Source of the DNA: Saccharospirillum alexandrii_A
GTDB taxonomy: Bacteria; Pseudomonadota; Gammaproteobacteria; Pseudomonadales; Natronospirillaceae
Reading direction: 5' to 3'
NCBI RefSeq assembly: GCF_043641555.1
Contig: NZ_JBHZRJ010000002.1
Location: 1 to 64,000, forward strand
Length of the DNA: 64,000 nt
Shown here piece by piece: positions 1 through 8,717 of this stretch. The notes beneath the pieces were generated by a model, which was not told where the DNA came from, did not search any database, and worked only from the letters and a program-made list of their open reading frames with translations. The number at the start of each line of letters is the position of its first letter. The stretch's first letter is position 1. A program made the translations under genes and the position numbers.

Positions 1-77
1 ACAGCTCACAGCTCACAGCTCACAGCTCACAGCTCACAGCTCACAGCTCACAGCTCACAGCTCACAGCTCACAGCTC
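1..77. repeat. 7-bp tandem repeat array (ACAGCTC x11)
   Basis: Eleven exact head-to-tail copies of ACAGCTC run from the first base of the window, so the array probably continues upstream. It ends 33 bases before the first gene. A degenerate, inverted array of the same 7-mer family lies near 40.9 kb. Slippage-prone; no function is evident. Confidence 0.95.
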
Positions 78-110
78 GCCAACGTCTCTTAACGTCCAGC
101 GTGTCAAACA

Positions 111-449
111 ATGCTTTCTGATGAATTAAGATACCAGTTGCTCCGAACCCTCGAACGCAACCCTGAAATGACCCAACGCCAAATTGCCAAGGAACTCGAC
201 TTGAGCTTGGGGAAAGTGAATTATTGTATCAAAGCACTCTTAGAAAAAGGTTTAGTTATTGTCAAAAAGATGGAGTCAAAAAGTGAAAGTAAACCATATA
301 GCTATAAGCTAACATCTAAAGGAGTTGAAGAAAAATCATCAACTACAGTTACACTATTGCAAAGTAAAGAGCGTGAAAAAGAGAAGTTACTAAGATATAT
401 TGAAGAATTAAAGACAGAATTGGGAAATGGCTTTAGTAAGGAGTTGTGA
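111..449 (+). CDS. MarR-family EPS-associated transcriptional regulator
   Basis: A 112-residue protein with a winged helix-turn-helix in residues 5-70: MTQRQIAKELDLSLGKVNYCIKALLEKGLV is the helix-turn-helix and the PYSYKLTSKG stretch is the wing. A charged, coiled-coil-like tail (residues 80-108) may serve dimerisation. The size and placement at the head of a polysaccharide cluster match the small MarR-type regulators found with exopolysaccharide loci. It probably controls the genes that follow; this is inferred from position. The ATG at 111 has no clear Shine-Dalgarno sequence. Base composition is AT-rich like the genes after it. Confidence 0.75.
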   Translation: MLSDELRYQLLRTLERNPEMTQRQIAKELDLSLGKVNYCIKALLEKGLVIVKKMESKSESKPYSYKLTSKGVEEKSSTTVTLLQSKEREKEKLLRYIEELKTELGNGFSKEL

Positions 450-507
450 GAAATCACTATAGAGGATTTTAAAGAGTCACTATTGAAATGAAAGAGAGTA
501 TCTTAGA

Positions 508-1767
508 TTGTTGGTAAAAGTTAAGTCGCTTTTTAAAAACAAAAACAGTCGAAATGTGATCGAGAGTTTTTTTTCACTTATAGTTTTACGTGGATTCCAA
601 TTTATAGTTCCTATCATTACATTTCCATATTTAGTTAGAATTATTGGAATAGAAAAGTATGGGCTAGTCAATTTTGCTCTGTCATTCGGGTTGTATTTTA
701 GTGCAATAATTCAATACGGTTTTAGTATTACGGCTACTAGGGAAATCGCTCGCAATAGAAATGATAAGCTTCTAGTTACGCAAATATACTCTCAAACACT
801 AACTGCGTCACTTGTTTTGGCTTTGCTTAGTTCAGTGATATTTATAGCCCTTGTGTTAATGATTGATAGATTTTATGAATATGCTCTGTTATATTTTTTT
901 ACGCTAGGGTTTGTGATCTTTCAAAATATATTTCCAGTATGGTTCTTTCAGGGAATGGAAAAAATGAGATATATAACCTTGTTGAGTTTGGGGACAAGTA
1001 TTCTCTATTTAATAACATTGCTGCTGTTTATAAGACAAGAAAGTGACTATATATATGTGCCCCTGTTACAGTTAATATCATCATTTATTACTTTTGTTTT
1101 TGCAGTGACACTGATTAAAGTGAGGTTCAATATAGGTTTTTGCTTGCCAAATTTCCAAAGTGTACAGCGTATTCTTGTTGATGGCCGAGATGTATTCATT
1201 AGTCAGTTAGCTCCAAATTTGTATAATAACTCAACAACATTTTTGCTCGGTATATATGCAGGTAATACTGCTGTAGGATTATATTCTGCTGCAAATAAGC
1301 TAGTGAATGCGGTGGTATCAATTGGGTATATAGTATCTAATGCGTTTTTACCATATCTTTCAAGGAGCTTGGCAAATCATTTAATATTTCAAAAAATAAT
1401 TTTAGTCCTCGGTTTCGTGTTGTTCATTCTAGTCGCCGTGTTCTCTGATTTCATCACATTGACTCTATTTGGGCCTGAATATCCAGAAATAGCTACTTAT
1501 ATACGTTGGCTGTCAATAAGTGTATTTTTTGTCTTTTGCGGGTTATGTTTTGGTAACAATTTTCTAATGATTGCTAATCATGAAAAGACCGCAATGAGAA
1601 TATCTCTTTATATCTCGCTCATCTTTTTTGTCTTAGCCAATCTAATTATCCCCGTTATTGGCATATGGGGGGCTATATTTACAGTGTTAGGCGCAAGGTT
1701 GATGATTGCATTGTTGTATTATTTGTTTTACTTAAAAGTCCACGTCGAAGTGTTAAATAATGATTGA
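508..1767 (+). CDS. wzx: Polysaccharide repeat-unit flippase (Wzx-like)
   Basis: A 419-residue, very hydrophobic protein with about 12 predicted membrane helices. Its N-terminal region around residues 15-60 (LRGFQFIVPIITFPYLVRIIG, then EKYGLVNFA) is typical of Wzx flippases of the MOP superfamily. Such proteins move undecaprenyl-linked oligosaccharide across the inner membrane. The start is a TTG at 508 with a weak AAAGAGAG upstream; a second TTG at 511 is possible, and no in-frame ATG sits nearby. The gene overlaps the next one by 8 bases. It is the only Wzx candidate in the window, so it probably serves the bacillosamine-initiated glycan encoded downstream. Confidence 0.85.
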   Translation: MLVKVKSLFKNKNSRNVIESFFSLIVLRGFQFIVPIITFPYLVRIIGIEKYGLVNFALSFGLYFSAIIQYGFSITATREIARNRNDKLLVTQIYSQTLTASLVLALLSSVIFIALVLMIDRFYEYALLYFFTLGFVIFQNIFPVWFFQGMEKMRYITLLSLGTSILYLITLLLFIRQESDYIYVPLLQLISSFITFVFAVTLIKVRFNIGFCLPNFQSVQRILVDGRDVFISQLAPNLYNNSTTFLLGIYAGNTAVGLYSAANKLVNAVVSIGYIVSNAFLPYLSRSLANHLIFQKIILVLGFVLFILVAVFSDFITLTLFGPEYPEIATYIRWLSISVFFVFCGLCFGNNFLMIANHEKTAMRISLYISLIFFVLANLIIPVIGIWGAIFTVLGARLMIALLYYLFYLKVHVEVLNND

Positions 1768-3259
1768 AATATATAGGTTGAATCAGCCAAGTATACTAAT
1801 TAAAGCTGATATTGCAGGCGAGTTTCCAATATATCTGTATGTTCCAAATAGTATGGATGAGGTGCTTTATTCAAAGTCAATTAATGAGCTGCTGAATCAT
1901 GAAAAAGTATCTAAGCCGCTAGAGATAACTAATAAAGGTATTTCATTCCTTCTTCAAAGTGGAGTTATCCCACCACCCAACACGATTTATAAAAGTGTTT
2001 ATGTACTAGGAATGAATGATGAAGTTGAACTGTCTACCAGAAATGGAATTGTTAATTTAGAGTTCAAGAGTTCATTTCCTTTCAGCTCTTCAAACGTCAA
2101 TTATGAAGACAAAAAACCCGACGAAAATAGATTGCTAGAGTTGGTTTCAAATGCGGCTATGGCTAGAATAGATAGCAAAAAACCTACATATCTATTCCAT
2201 AGCGCAGGTAAAGATAGCAATACCATAGCACTGGCGATAGCTGAGGCAGGTTTACAGAGCAGAATAACACTAGTAAGCCACAAGTCAAAAGGACTAGCAG
2301 ATGAAAGCGAGATAAGTAAACAGATCGCTAAAAAGCTAGGATTTAAGCACAAAGTATTAAACGAAGTTGATAATCTTAGGCCTGTTCATAGATCTGCGAT
2401 TAAAGATTTTTTTAAGAACTCTCCATTCCCAAGTACAGATAGTGTGACCCTGGCATACCCGCTTTATCTGCAACAACTTCCTACGTTGGCTGGAGCTAAT
2501 GTAATAGATGGTGGTGGAAACGATAGTTATATGATGACACCTCCAACTAAAAGGGAGCGGAGAAATGTATTTATAACTGATCATATACTTCATTCGAATT
2601 GTTTAAGGAGAAGCATTAAGTCAGAAAGTCTGTTATTTCCACTAACTAAAACCAGGTGTGAATGGTTCGGAACTAGTGGGTTTAGTTACTCAGATTCCAA
2701 AAAAATAATGAGGGAATCAATAGATGTTAATCCCTACTGGGTAGGAGTTAGTAGTCAGAGAAAAGACTTGAATTTAATTGATCTCAAGACAAGTATATTA
2801 ACTCAAATAGTTGCATCCGAGGTGCATATAAGAAAAGTAAGAAATTTTGCAGACAGTGTATCATCAAATCTTATATTGCCCTTCGCCAATGAGAAAGTTG
2901 CTATGTATGTATCAAGCATATCAAATAGATATCTATTTGATGTTGGTAGCAATAAGAATAAGCTTGTACTAAGGAAGATTCTTAAAGACAGAATTGACCT
3001 AGATTCTGATATCATTGGCAAAATGGGATATGAGTATGATACTAAGTCACTACTATTAGCGAATTGGGACTCTGTTGTTAGTGAGATCGAAAGATGTAAA
3101 ACTTGGAACCAAGTGGAAATTTTCACTGTCGTTATAAGGTTAAAAAAAGTTATGCATAAGAATCACAAGTATTCCAGGTTGGCTGGCCAATTACTGTATA
3201 GATTGTACATTATTTCAATATGGTTAAATGAAAATAAGTATATTAAAATGTCTAGTTAA
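1760..3259 (+). CDS. Asparagine-synthetase-like ATP-pyrophosphatase
   Basis: A 499-residue protein overlapping wzx by 8 bases. The PP-loop SAGKDSN near residues 148-154 and the second signature DGGGNDSYM near residues 250-258 mark the adenylate-forming synthetase domain of asparagine synthetase B. The usual N-terminal glutaminase domain with catalytic Cys2 is absent; instead residues 1-120 carry an unrelated-looking region (LLQSGVIPPPNTIYKSVYVL). Glutaminase-free relatives form amides, or isopeptides in lasso-peptide cyclases. In a glycan cluster it may amidate a uronic acid or attach an amino acid to a sugar; the substrate is not visible from sequence. Composition is AT-rich. Confidence 0.65.
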   Translation: MIEIYRLNQPSILIKADIAGEFPIYLYVPNSMDEVLYSKSINELLNHEKVSKPLEITNKGISFLLQSGVIPPPNTIYKSVYVLGMNDEVELSTRNGIVNLEFKSSFPFSSSNVNYEDKKPDENRLLELVSNAAMARIDSKKPTYLFHSAGKDSNTIALAIAEAGLQSRITLVSHKSKGLADESEISKQIAKKLGFKHKVLNEVDNLRPVHRSAIKDFFKNSPFPSTDSVTLAYPLYLQQLPTLAGANVIDGGGNDSYMMTPPTKRERRNVFITDHILHSNCLRRSIKSESLLFPLTKTRCEWFGTSGFSYSDSKKIMRESIDVNPYWVGVSSQRKDLNLIDLKTSILTQIVASEVHIRKVRNFADSVSSNLILPFANEKVAMYVSSISNRYLFDVGSNKNKLVLRKILKDRIDLDSDIIGKMGYEYDTKSLLLANWDSVVSEIERCKTWNQVEIFTVVIRLKKVMHKNHKYSRLAGQLLYRLYIISIWLNENKYIKMSS

Positions 3260-3601
3260 GTTGTGTTAACTTTATTTAGCCATTTAGCCATTTAGCCATT
3301 TAGCCATTTAGCTCAATATCGCATTTAATGACGTAAGGTTAAGGATTGTTTTAAACTACTTCATATTTTTTTAATGCAAGTTTTCCCTTGGTAGTTAATT
3401 ACGACTGAATTTTTAACGTTCACTAGTACAGTAAAGTCTTTTAAGATAAATTGACAGTACTTGACTAAAATAGAAAATCAAAGTCATTATTCGTGGCTAA
3501 TTTTTGGGCTAAGTTTACCAGCTAATATTCTTGAAAAAAATGACCTTATTTAGATATGCTCACTATTTAAATGATGTAATATATTGCGTAGGAGGGGAAG
3601 T
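3260..3601. other. AT-rich intergenic region with short tandem repeat
   Basis: No gene is seen in these 342 bases. The first part carries an 8-bp repeat (listed separately). The rest is AT-rich without a convincing hairpin plus T-run. The last bases hold a strong Shine-Dalgarno, AGGAGGGG at 3590-3597, which sets the TTG start of the next gene. A promoter for the downstream half of the cluster may lie here, but I cannot pick out a clear -35/-10 pair. Confidence 0.6.
3274..3313. repeat. 8-bp tandem repeat (ATTTAGCC x5)
   Basis: Four exact copies of ATTTAGCC are followed by a fifth ending in T, 15 bases after the stop codon of the ATP-pyrophosphatase gene. Like the arrays at 1-77 and 40.9 kb it is a short-unit array at a gene end. 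Confidence 0.9.
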
Positions 3602-4657
3602 TTGATAGCGTACTTCGTATACAATTTGAATAGATACAGCGGGGCTGCGCGACAGGCACTTCTTTTAGCGAAAAATGTTGGGTTGCCAATAGTGATTTTC
3701 AACCATGAAAGAGTTGGTTTGTCAGTAGAAAAAATCAGTAACCTTGTAGAGATAGTAAATTTACCTAAAAGCAGGGTGTTGAGTTTATTTGTTATTTTAT
3801 ATTTTATTGCAAGGAAAAAAGTTAAAATTCTTCATTTGCATGGTTTTTTTGAGCATGGAATTTTTATTGGTACCGTTTTACGAAAGAAGATCATTTTAAA
3901 GACAACGTTGTTAGATTCTGATGACTTCGATAGCCTTTTGAACAAAAGGAAATGCAAGCGTTTAATTCTCTTTTTGTTGAGCAAAGTGGACGTGAATGTT
4001 TGTCAGACCAATCCTATCGCAGAAATAAACTCAAAGCATATCGATGTAAAGAAAATTGAGGTTATTCCTAATGCGGTGCGTTTGCCTGAAAGAGCTTCCT
4101 TGCAAAAAGAAAATTCATTTTGCTTTGTTGGCTTAGTGTGCGACAGAAAACAAACATATGAGAGTATTGTTTACTATCTAAATAATTATTCAAAGCTTCC
4201 AAATTCAATCCTTTATATTATTGGGCCCACTAGTGGACTTAAAGAGTCTCAAAGTCAATATTATGAGAAATGTCGTAGCTTGGTAATAGATTGTCGCGCA
4301 GAAGAAAAAGTTATTTTTACAGGTAATGTTGACGAGCAAGATGTTGTATCTTATTTGTCTAAGTCTAAAGCGCTACTATTTTTTTCAAAATATGAAGGTA
4401 TGCCTAATGTTGTGTTAGAAGCAATGGCTAACAACTGTGCTCCAGTAACTACAGGGGTGGGAGGGGTAATGCAAAATATTTTAGAAGAAAATGAGTATGA
4501 TCAACTTACGTTGAGTTCTTTAAGTGCCTCAGTTTCAATAAGTGATATAGATGATATTATTGCGAGTAAAGCTCTATACTTTCAAGCAAAAAAACAATTT
4601 TCTCTAGAAATAATATCTAATAGATATTATGAGCTCTATAAGGGGTTGCTACCTTGA
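3602..4657 (+). CDS. Glycosyltransferase, GT4 family (group 1)
   Basis: A retaining GT-B-fold glycosyltransferase of about 351 residues. The C-terminal donor-binding domain is clear: VIPNAV, FVGLVCDRKQ, and the EX7E motif EGMPNVVLE followed by AMANN. The acceptor domain is the less conserved N-terminal half. The start is set at TTG 3602 because AGGAGGGG ends five bases before it; a longer in-frame version from TTG 3584 would place that Shine-Dalgarno inside the coding region. The stop overlaps the start of the polymerase gene by 4 bases (TTGA), indicating translational coupling. The sugar specificity cannot be told. Confidence 0.8.
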   Translation: MIAYFVYNLNRYSGAARQALLLAKNVGLPIVIFNHERVGLSVEKISNLVEIVNLPKSRVLSLFVILYFIARKKVKILHLHGFFEHGIFIGTVLRKKIILKTTLLDSDDFDSLLNKRKCKRLILFLLSKVDVNVCQTNPIAEINSKHIDVKKIEVIPNAVRLPERASLQKENSFCFVGLVCDRKQTYESIVYYLNNYSKLPNSILYIIGPTSGLKESQSQYYEKCRSLVIDCRAEEKVIFTGNVDEQDVVSYLSKSKALLFFSKYEGMPNVVLEAMANNCAPVTTGVGGVMQNILEENEYDQLTLSSLSASVSISDIDDIIASKALYFQAKKQFSLEIISNRYYELYKGLLP

Positions 4658-5955
4658 CTTTGAGGATGCTGATTAGGTGGCACCTAAACTTGATGCTTTT
4701 TATTTTTCCTGCATGGGGGGTTATTTCTACTCAGTTAGCATATTTATTTGGTAATAAAAATGTAATTTCCGGTAGTCGATATTTATTAATTCTATCTTTA
4801 TTGATGCTGCTCTTAGTGAAAGTGGCATTGTCATTGAACAAGGTTATTTTAAACTACGGTTTAGTTTTGTTGTTTTTCTACCTAACATATGTGCTAATGC
4901 ACGTTCTAGGTGATACTGAAATTATTCTGATAATCGAGGGATTTCGTCATGAGTTACTTTTCGTAATCATATCGTTTCTATTGCTTTTAATAGTTAGTGG
5001 TAACCCATACGATTTTTCAATATTGCCCTATACTAACACTGTTATGGTGTCAGTGTTTGTTAATGGATCTATCGCGGTATTATTCGCTATTTGGCAGTAT
5101 GTTGATGTGTCTATTCTCGAGTTACTCTATGGCATGCCACTTGAAGATATAGGAAATATATCACTGGCTATTGGGTATAGGTTAACTTCCATATTTGCTA
5201 ATCCAATCAATTTTGGTGCTTATATGTGCATGTTGTTCTTGGTGGCAAGTTATTTCTATAATAAAAGTGCACTAAATGTATTGCTATACATGTTTGTAGT
5301 ACTAGTGGCATTGATCATGGTTGTAGGCTCTTTAAGTCGTTTAAGTTTAATTGCATTTGTTGTGATCTTTATTCTTACTTATGCTTTAAGGGCTAGCTAT
5401 ATTACTATGCTTTTTGGTTTTATTTCAATTGCAATTTTATCTGTGTTGGTCCTAGAGTTCGTAGACATTGAATTGATTGTAACGCGCTTTGGAAATATTT
5501 TTGAAGCAAGAACTTATCTTGAAAATGCCCGCGTTGTAAATTGGATTACAGCTTTCTCAAGTTTAAGTTTTTTACAATATTTTTGGGGTAGGGGGATTGG
5601 TGCATCTTCGCCAGACTCTTCAATTTACCAGTCGACTTCTGCAATGCCAATCGAAAACGGTTTTTTAACAATTGCTTATCAATATGGCGTGGTAGGACTT
5701 TTGTTGTTCCTAATTGTACTTTTCAGGTTCTTTATCGTGGGGCTGACTTTTAAAAAATATGAAAGGGCTCTCTACGTATTCATAATATCTTTTGTCTGCT
5801 TCTATATAATTATGTCGATGGGGAATGACTTCATTAGGAACTCTCCATTTAGTCTGTATTTTTGGTTTTATTATGTTTATTTTGAACTTTTTCTGATAAA
5901 GAGTAGAAAAGATTATGTTAACAATTGCAATTTCCACAATCGACAGGCGGTATGA
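4654..5955 (+). CDS. wzy: O-antigen polymerase-like membrane protein (Wzy)
   Basis: A 433-residue protein with about 11 hydrophobic segments. The large periplasmic-loop region near residues 285-345 has the features of Wzy/O-antigen ligase proteins: ENARVVNWITAF, WGRGIGA, then ENGFLTIAYQYGVVGLLLF. Wzy joins repeat units at the periplasmic face of the inner membrane. It starts at TTG 4654 inside the stop of the preceding glycosyltransferase; ATG 4666 is an alternative. A second protein of this superfamily (12.7-14.2 kb) looks more like a ligase, so I assign polymerase here. The gene overlaps the next by 41 bases. Confidence 0.7.
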   Translation: MTLRMLIRWHLNLMLFIFPAWGVISTQLAYLFGNKNVISGSRYLLILSLLMLLLVKVALSLNKVILNYGLVLLFFYLTYVLMHVLGDTEIILIIEGFRHELLFVIISFLLLLIVSGNPYDFSILPYTNTVMVSVFVNGSIAVLFAIWQYVDVSILELLYGMPLEDIGNISLAIGYRLTSIFANPINFGAYMCMLFLVASYFYNKSALNVLLYMFVVLVALIMVVGSLSRLSLIAFVVIFILTYALRASYITMLFGFISIAILSVLVLEFVDIELIVTRFGNIFEARTYLENARVVNWITAFSSLSFLQYFWGRGIGASSPDSSIYQSTSAMPIENGFLTIAYQYGVVGLLLFLIVLFRFFIVGLTFKKYERALYVFIISFVCFYIIMSMGNDFIRNSPFSLYFWFYYVYFELFLIKSRKDYVNNCNFHNRQAV

Positions 5956-6685
5956 GGATATACGTCTTCCTTCTTATCATGAAGATATTAGTTATATTGT
6001 GGTCCACCAATTCTCAGGTGGAACATATTCGAATCCATTTGTCGAAGATCGTGAAGATGTAACTTACATTCCAACGTCAGCTAGGGGCTTATCACTTAGC
6101 AGGAATATATCAATTCAAAATTGTAACACTCCTTATTTATACGTGATGGACGACGATGTAGTTTTTGATGTTGATAAGATGCTACATATTATAGAATTAA
6201 TGAAACTAGAAAATGTTCAAATTGCAACATGCAGGCATATTCGTGAAAGTGGTCTATTCCCTAAGAAATATAAGAGCTCACCATATGATCATAATTTTTT
6301 GACGGCCGCGAAAGTTTCTTCTATTGATATTTGTATTAGCCATAATGATATAAAAAAGCAAGATATTAAATTCGATGAGAGATTCGGGTTGGGAGCTGAA
6401 TATCCGTCAGGAGAGGAGTATATATTCTTAACTGATTGCATGAAGCATGGTTTAAAAGTAAGATACTTTCCACTGACTGTTGGAACTCATCCTGAAGAAA
6501 CCTCGGGCTTAGATTTTTATTCTAGCTCAAAAAAAATCATAGCCAAGAGAGAGATGTTTAAACGTATTTTTGGTTGGGTTGCTCCTCTATATATTTTTGC
6601 ATTTTGGGCAAAGAAAATTATCTTTGTGCGTAGGATGGGGTATGGCTATATGTTTACTAAGACTTTGTTGTTTGGAATAGAATAG
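5915..6685 (+). CDS. Glycosyltransferase, GT2-like (GT-A fold)
   Basis: A 256-residue protein whose ATG lies 41 bases inside the end of the polymerase gene. The GT-A metal-binding motif appears as YVMDDDVVFD near residues 75-84, preceded by an SLSRNISIQN segment typical of small GT2 enzymes. The acceptor side shows GEEYIFLTDCMKHG near residues 166-179. The C-terminal 40 residues are hydrophobic and basic and may contact the membrane. Probably an inverting transferase adding one sugar of the repeat unit; which one is unknown. Codon use is AT-rich like its upstream neighbours. Confidence 0.75.
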   Translation: MLTIAISTIDRRYEDIRLPSYHEDISYIVVHQFSGGTYSNPFVEDREDVTYIPTSARGLSLSRNISIQNCNTPYLYVMDDDVVFDVDKMLHIIELMKLENVQIATCRHIRESGLFPKKYKSSPYDHNFLTAAKVSSIDICISHNDIKKQDIKFDERFGLGAEYPSGEEYIFLTDCMKHGLKVRYFPLTVGTHPEETSGLDFYSSSKKIIAKREMFKRIFGWVAPLYIFAFWAKKIIFVRRMGYGYMFTKTLLFGIE

Positions 6686-6823
6686 TTTAGGTTGTTTTTA
6701 CCATAAGAAAAATTCTGTTCGATTTCAAGCGTGTTGAACCCTTCGAGTTATGGGTGTTATTAAGCAAAGAATGACTTCAGCACAGTTTATAAGAAATTTA
6801 AATCTCTTAGGTACTTGAAGTTA

Positions 6824-8083
6824 ATGAAAATAATATACTTACATCAATATTTTAATACTCCAGATATGGCCGGCGGTACAAGATCCTATGAAATGGCTCG
6901 TAGGATGGTAAGTGCAGGCCATGAAGTTCATATGGTTACAAGTTATCGAGAAAAAGATGCAAAGTTTTCCAGTTGGTTTAAAACTAATGAGGCAGGAGTG
7001 CATGTTCATTGGTATCCTGTACCATACTCTAACAATTTAAGTTACAAGCAAAGGATAAGGGCGTTTTTCGCATTTGCATTCGCTGCAAAAGTGAAAGCAC
7101 AGGAGTTGGAAGGAGACGTCATCTTTGCTACGAGCACACCCTTGACAATAGCCCTTCCCGCAGTACTTTCAGCAAGGAAGAAAAAAATTCCAATGGTTTT
7201 TGAGGTTAGGGATCTTTGGCCTGAGATGCCTATTGCTGTTGGCGCTCTTAAAAATCCATTAATTCGTTTTGCTGCGCATAGGCTAGAGCATTGGGCTTAT
7301 CACAATGCTGATGCTGTGGTTGCTTTATCACCAGGAATGAAAGAAGGAGTCATTCGCACTGATTATCCAGCAAAGAAGGTAGCTGTTATACCTAATAGCA
7401 GTGACAATGCAGAGTTTAAACACGACCCAGTTGCAGCTTCACAATTTCGTGAAAAACGGGTGTGGCTGGGAGAAAAGCCTCTTTTAGTGTATACCGGTAC
7501 TTTCGGAGCAATAAACGGTGTTGGTTACATGGTTAGTTTGGCCAGCGAGCTTAAGGCTATTAACTCTGATATCCGAATTTTACTTGTTGGAGATGGTGTG
7601 GAGCGTACAAAAGTCATATCAGATGCGGAAAAAGCTGGCGTGTTAGGTTTTAATTTGTTTGTAGAAAGCCAGCTCCCTAAGCGGGATATTCCTGCATTGT
7701 TAAGTGCAGCGAACATGGCATCAGCTTTGTTTGTAGACTTACCCGAGATGAGATCAAATTCAGCCAATAAATTTTTTGATGCATTAGCATCAGGTACGCC
7801 AGTTATGCTTAATTATGGGGGGTGGATGCATGACCTTGTCAAATCAAAAAATTGTGGGTTGGCTGTGTGGCAAAAGCCAGTTTCGGAGGTCGCGATTGAG
7901 CTGAATAGTAGGCTGAATGATAATGGATGGTTAGATAATGCTGGTGCTTCTGCTAGACAATTGGCTGAAGAGTGCTTTGCTAGAGACGATTTGGCAGCAC
8001 AACTAATTGCTGTTCTACACGCTGCAGTTAAGGGATTTCCAGAGAAAGCAGAAACAATAGCCCCCGGAAACTATTATTATTAA
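6824..8083 (+). CDS. Glycosyltransferase, WbuB-like GT4
   Basis: A GT4 enzyme of about 419 residues starting MKIIYLHQYFNTPDMAGGTRSYE in two parts, MKIIYLHQYFN and GGTRSYEMARR, which is the standard opening of WbuB-like transferases. Further support is FEVRDLWPEMPI near residue 127 and the nucleotide-sugar-binding VIPNSSD. I choose ATG 6824 over the in-frame TTG 6815 because homologues begin at this MKI. WbuB-type enzymes often add a deoxy-amino sugar as the second residue onto the lipid-linked first sugar, which fits its place just before the initiating transferase gene. Composition is intermediate between the AT-rich upstream genes and the rest. Confidence 0.8.
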   Translation: MKIIYLHQYFNTPDMAGGTRSYEMARRMVSAGHEVHMVTSYREKDAKFSSWFKTNEAGVHVHWYPVPYSNNLSYKQRIRAFFAFAFAAKVKAQELEGDVIFATSTPLTIALPAVLSARKKKIPMVFEVRDLWPEMPIAVGALKNPLIRFAAHRLEHWAYHNADAVVALSPGMKEGVIRTDYPAKKVAVIPNSSDNAEFKHDPVAASQFREKRVWLGEKPLLVYTGTFGAINGVGYMVSLASELKAINSDIRILLVGDGVERTKVISDAEKAGVLGFNLFVESQLPKRDIPALLSAANMASALFVDLPEMRSNSANKFFDALASGTPVMLNYGGWMHDLVKSKNCGLAVWQKPVSEVAIELNSRLNDNGWLDNAGASARQLAEECFARDDLAAQLIAVLHAAVKGFPEKAETIAPGNYYY

Positions 8084-8120
8084 TGTTTATTGTTAGTTCT
8101 CAAGGTCTCAGCTGATTGAT

Positions 8121-8717
8121 ATGTTAAAGCGATTATTCGATTTTCTAATTGCAAGTATTGGGTTGGTATTTCTATCTCCGATAATTCTATTTTTGTCATG
8201 GCAGGTAAAGCGAAAACTTGGTTCTCCAGTTTTCTTTCGCCAGACTCGTCCCGGTATGGATGGTAAGCCTTTCCAAATGTTCAAGTTCCGTACTATGCTT
8301 GATGGGTATGACTCGAAAGGTAATCCTTTGCCAGACTCTGATCGGATGACGCCTTTTGGACAGTTCCTCCGCTCCAGTAGTCTGGATGAATTACCCGAGC
8401 TCTGGAATGTACTCAAGGGCGAAATGAGCTTAGTTGGTCCTCGGCCTTTGTTAATGGAGTATCTTCCACTTTATTCTGCTGAGCAGTTTCGTCGTCATGA
8501 TGTTCGGCCAGGAATAACTGGATGGGCGCAAGTGAATGGTCGAAATGCAATCTCGTGGGAAGATAAGTTTAAGCTAGACGCATGGTATGTGGAAAATCGT
8601 TCGTTTTGGTTGGATCTAAAAATTCTTTGTTTAACAGTGAAAAAAGTATTGATTCGGGACGGTATTAGTGGCGATGGCGAGGTAACAATGTCCAAATTTA
8701 CTGGTAACAAAGATTGA
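8121..8717 (+). CDS. pglC: Initiating phosphoglycosyl transferase PglC-like
   Basis: A 198-residue small-form monotopic phosphoglycosyl transferase. It has an N-terminal re-entrant helix (residues 5-30), then FFRQTRPGMDGKPFQMFKFRTM. The catalytic Asp-Glu dyad is in SLDELPELWNVLKGEMSLVG, followed by GPRP and RPGITGWAQVNGRN. It should transfer a sugar phosphate to undecaprenyl phosphate at the inner face of the cytoplasmic membrane. Because pglD, pglE and pglF homologues follow, the donor is most likely UDP-di-N-acetylbacillosamine. The stop overlaps the pglD start by 4 bases (TTGA). Confidence 0.87.
   Translation: MLKRLFDFLIASIGLVFLSPIILFLSWQVKRKLGSPVFFRQTRPGMDGKPFQMFKFRTMLDGYDSKGNPLPDSDRMTPFGQFLRSSSLDELPELWNVLKGEMSLVGPRPLLMEYLPLYSAEQFRRHDVRPGITGWAQVNGRNAISWEDKFKLDAWYVENRSFWLDLKILCLTVKKVLIRDGISGDGEVTMSKFTGNKD

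Noticed and set aside
1760..3259. Lasso-peptide cyclase with a biosynthetic cluster
   Set aside because: No precursor peptide, leader-binding protein or leader peptidase gene is adjacent; the neighbours are polysaccharide genes.
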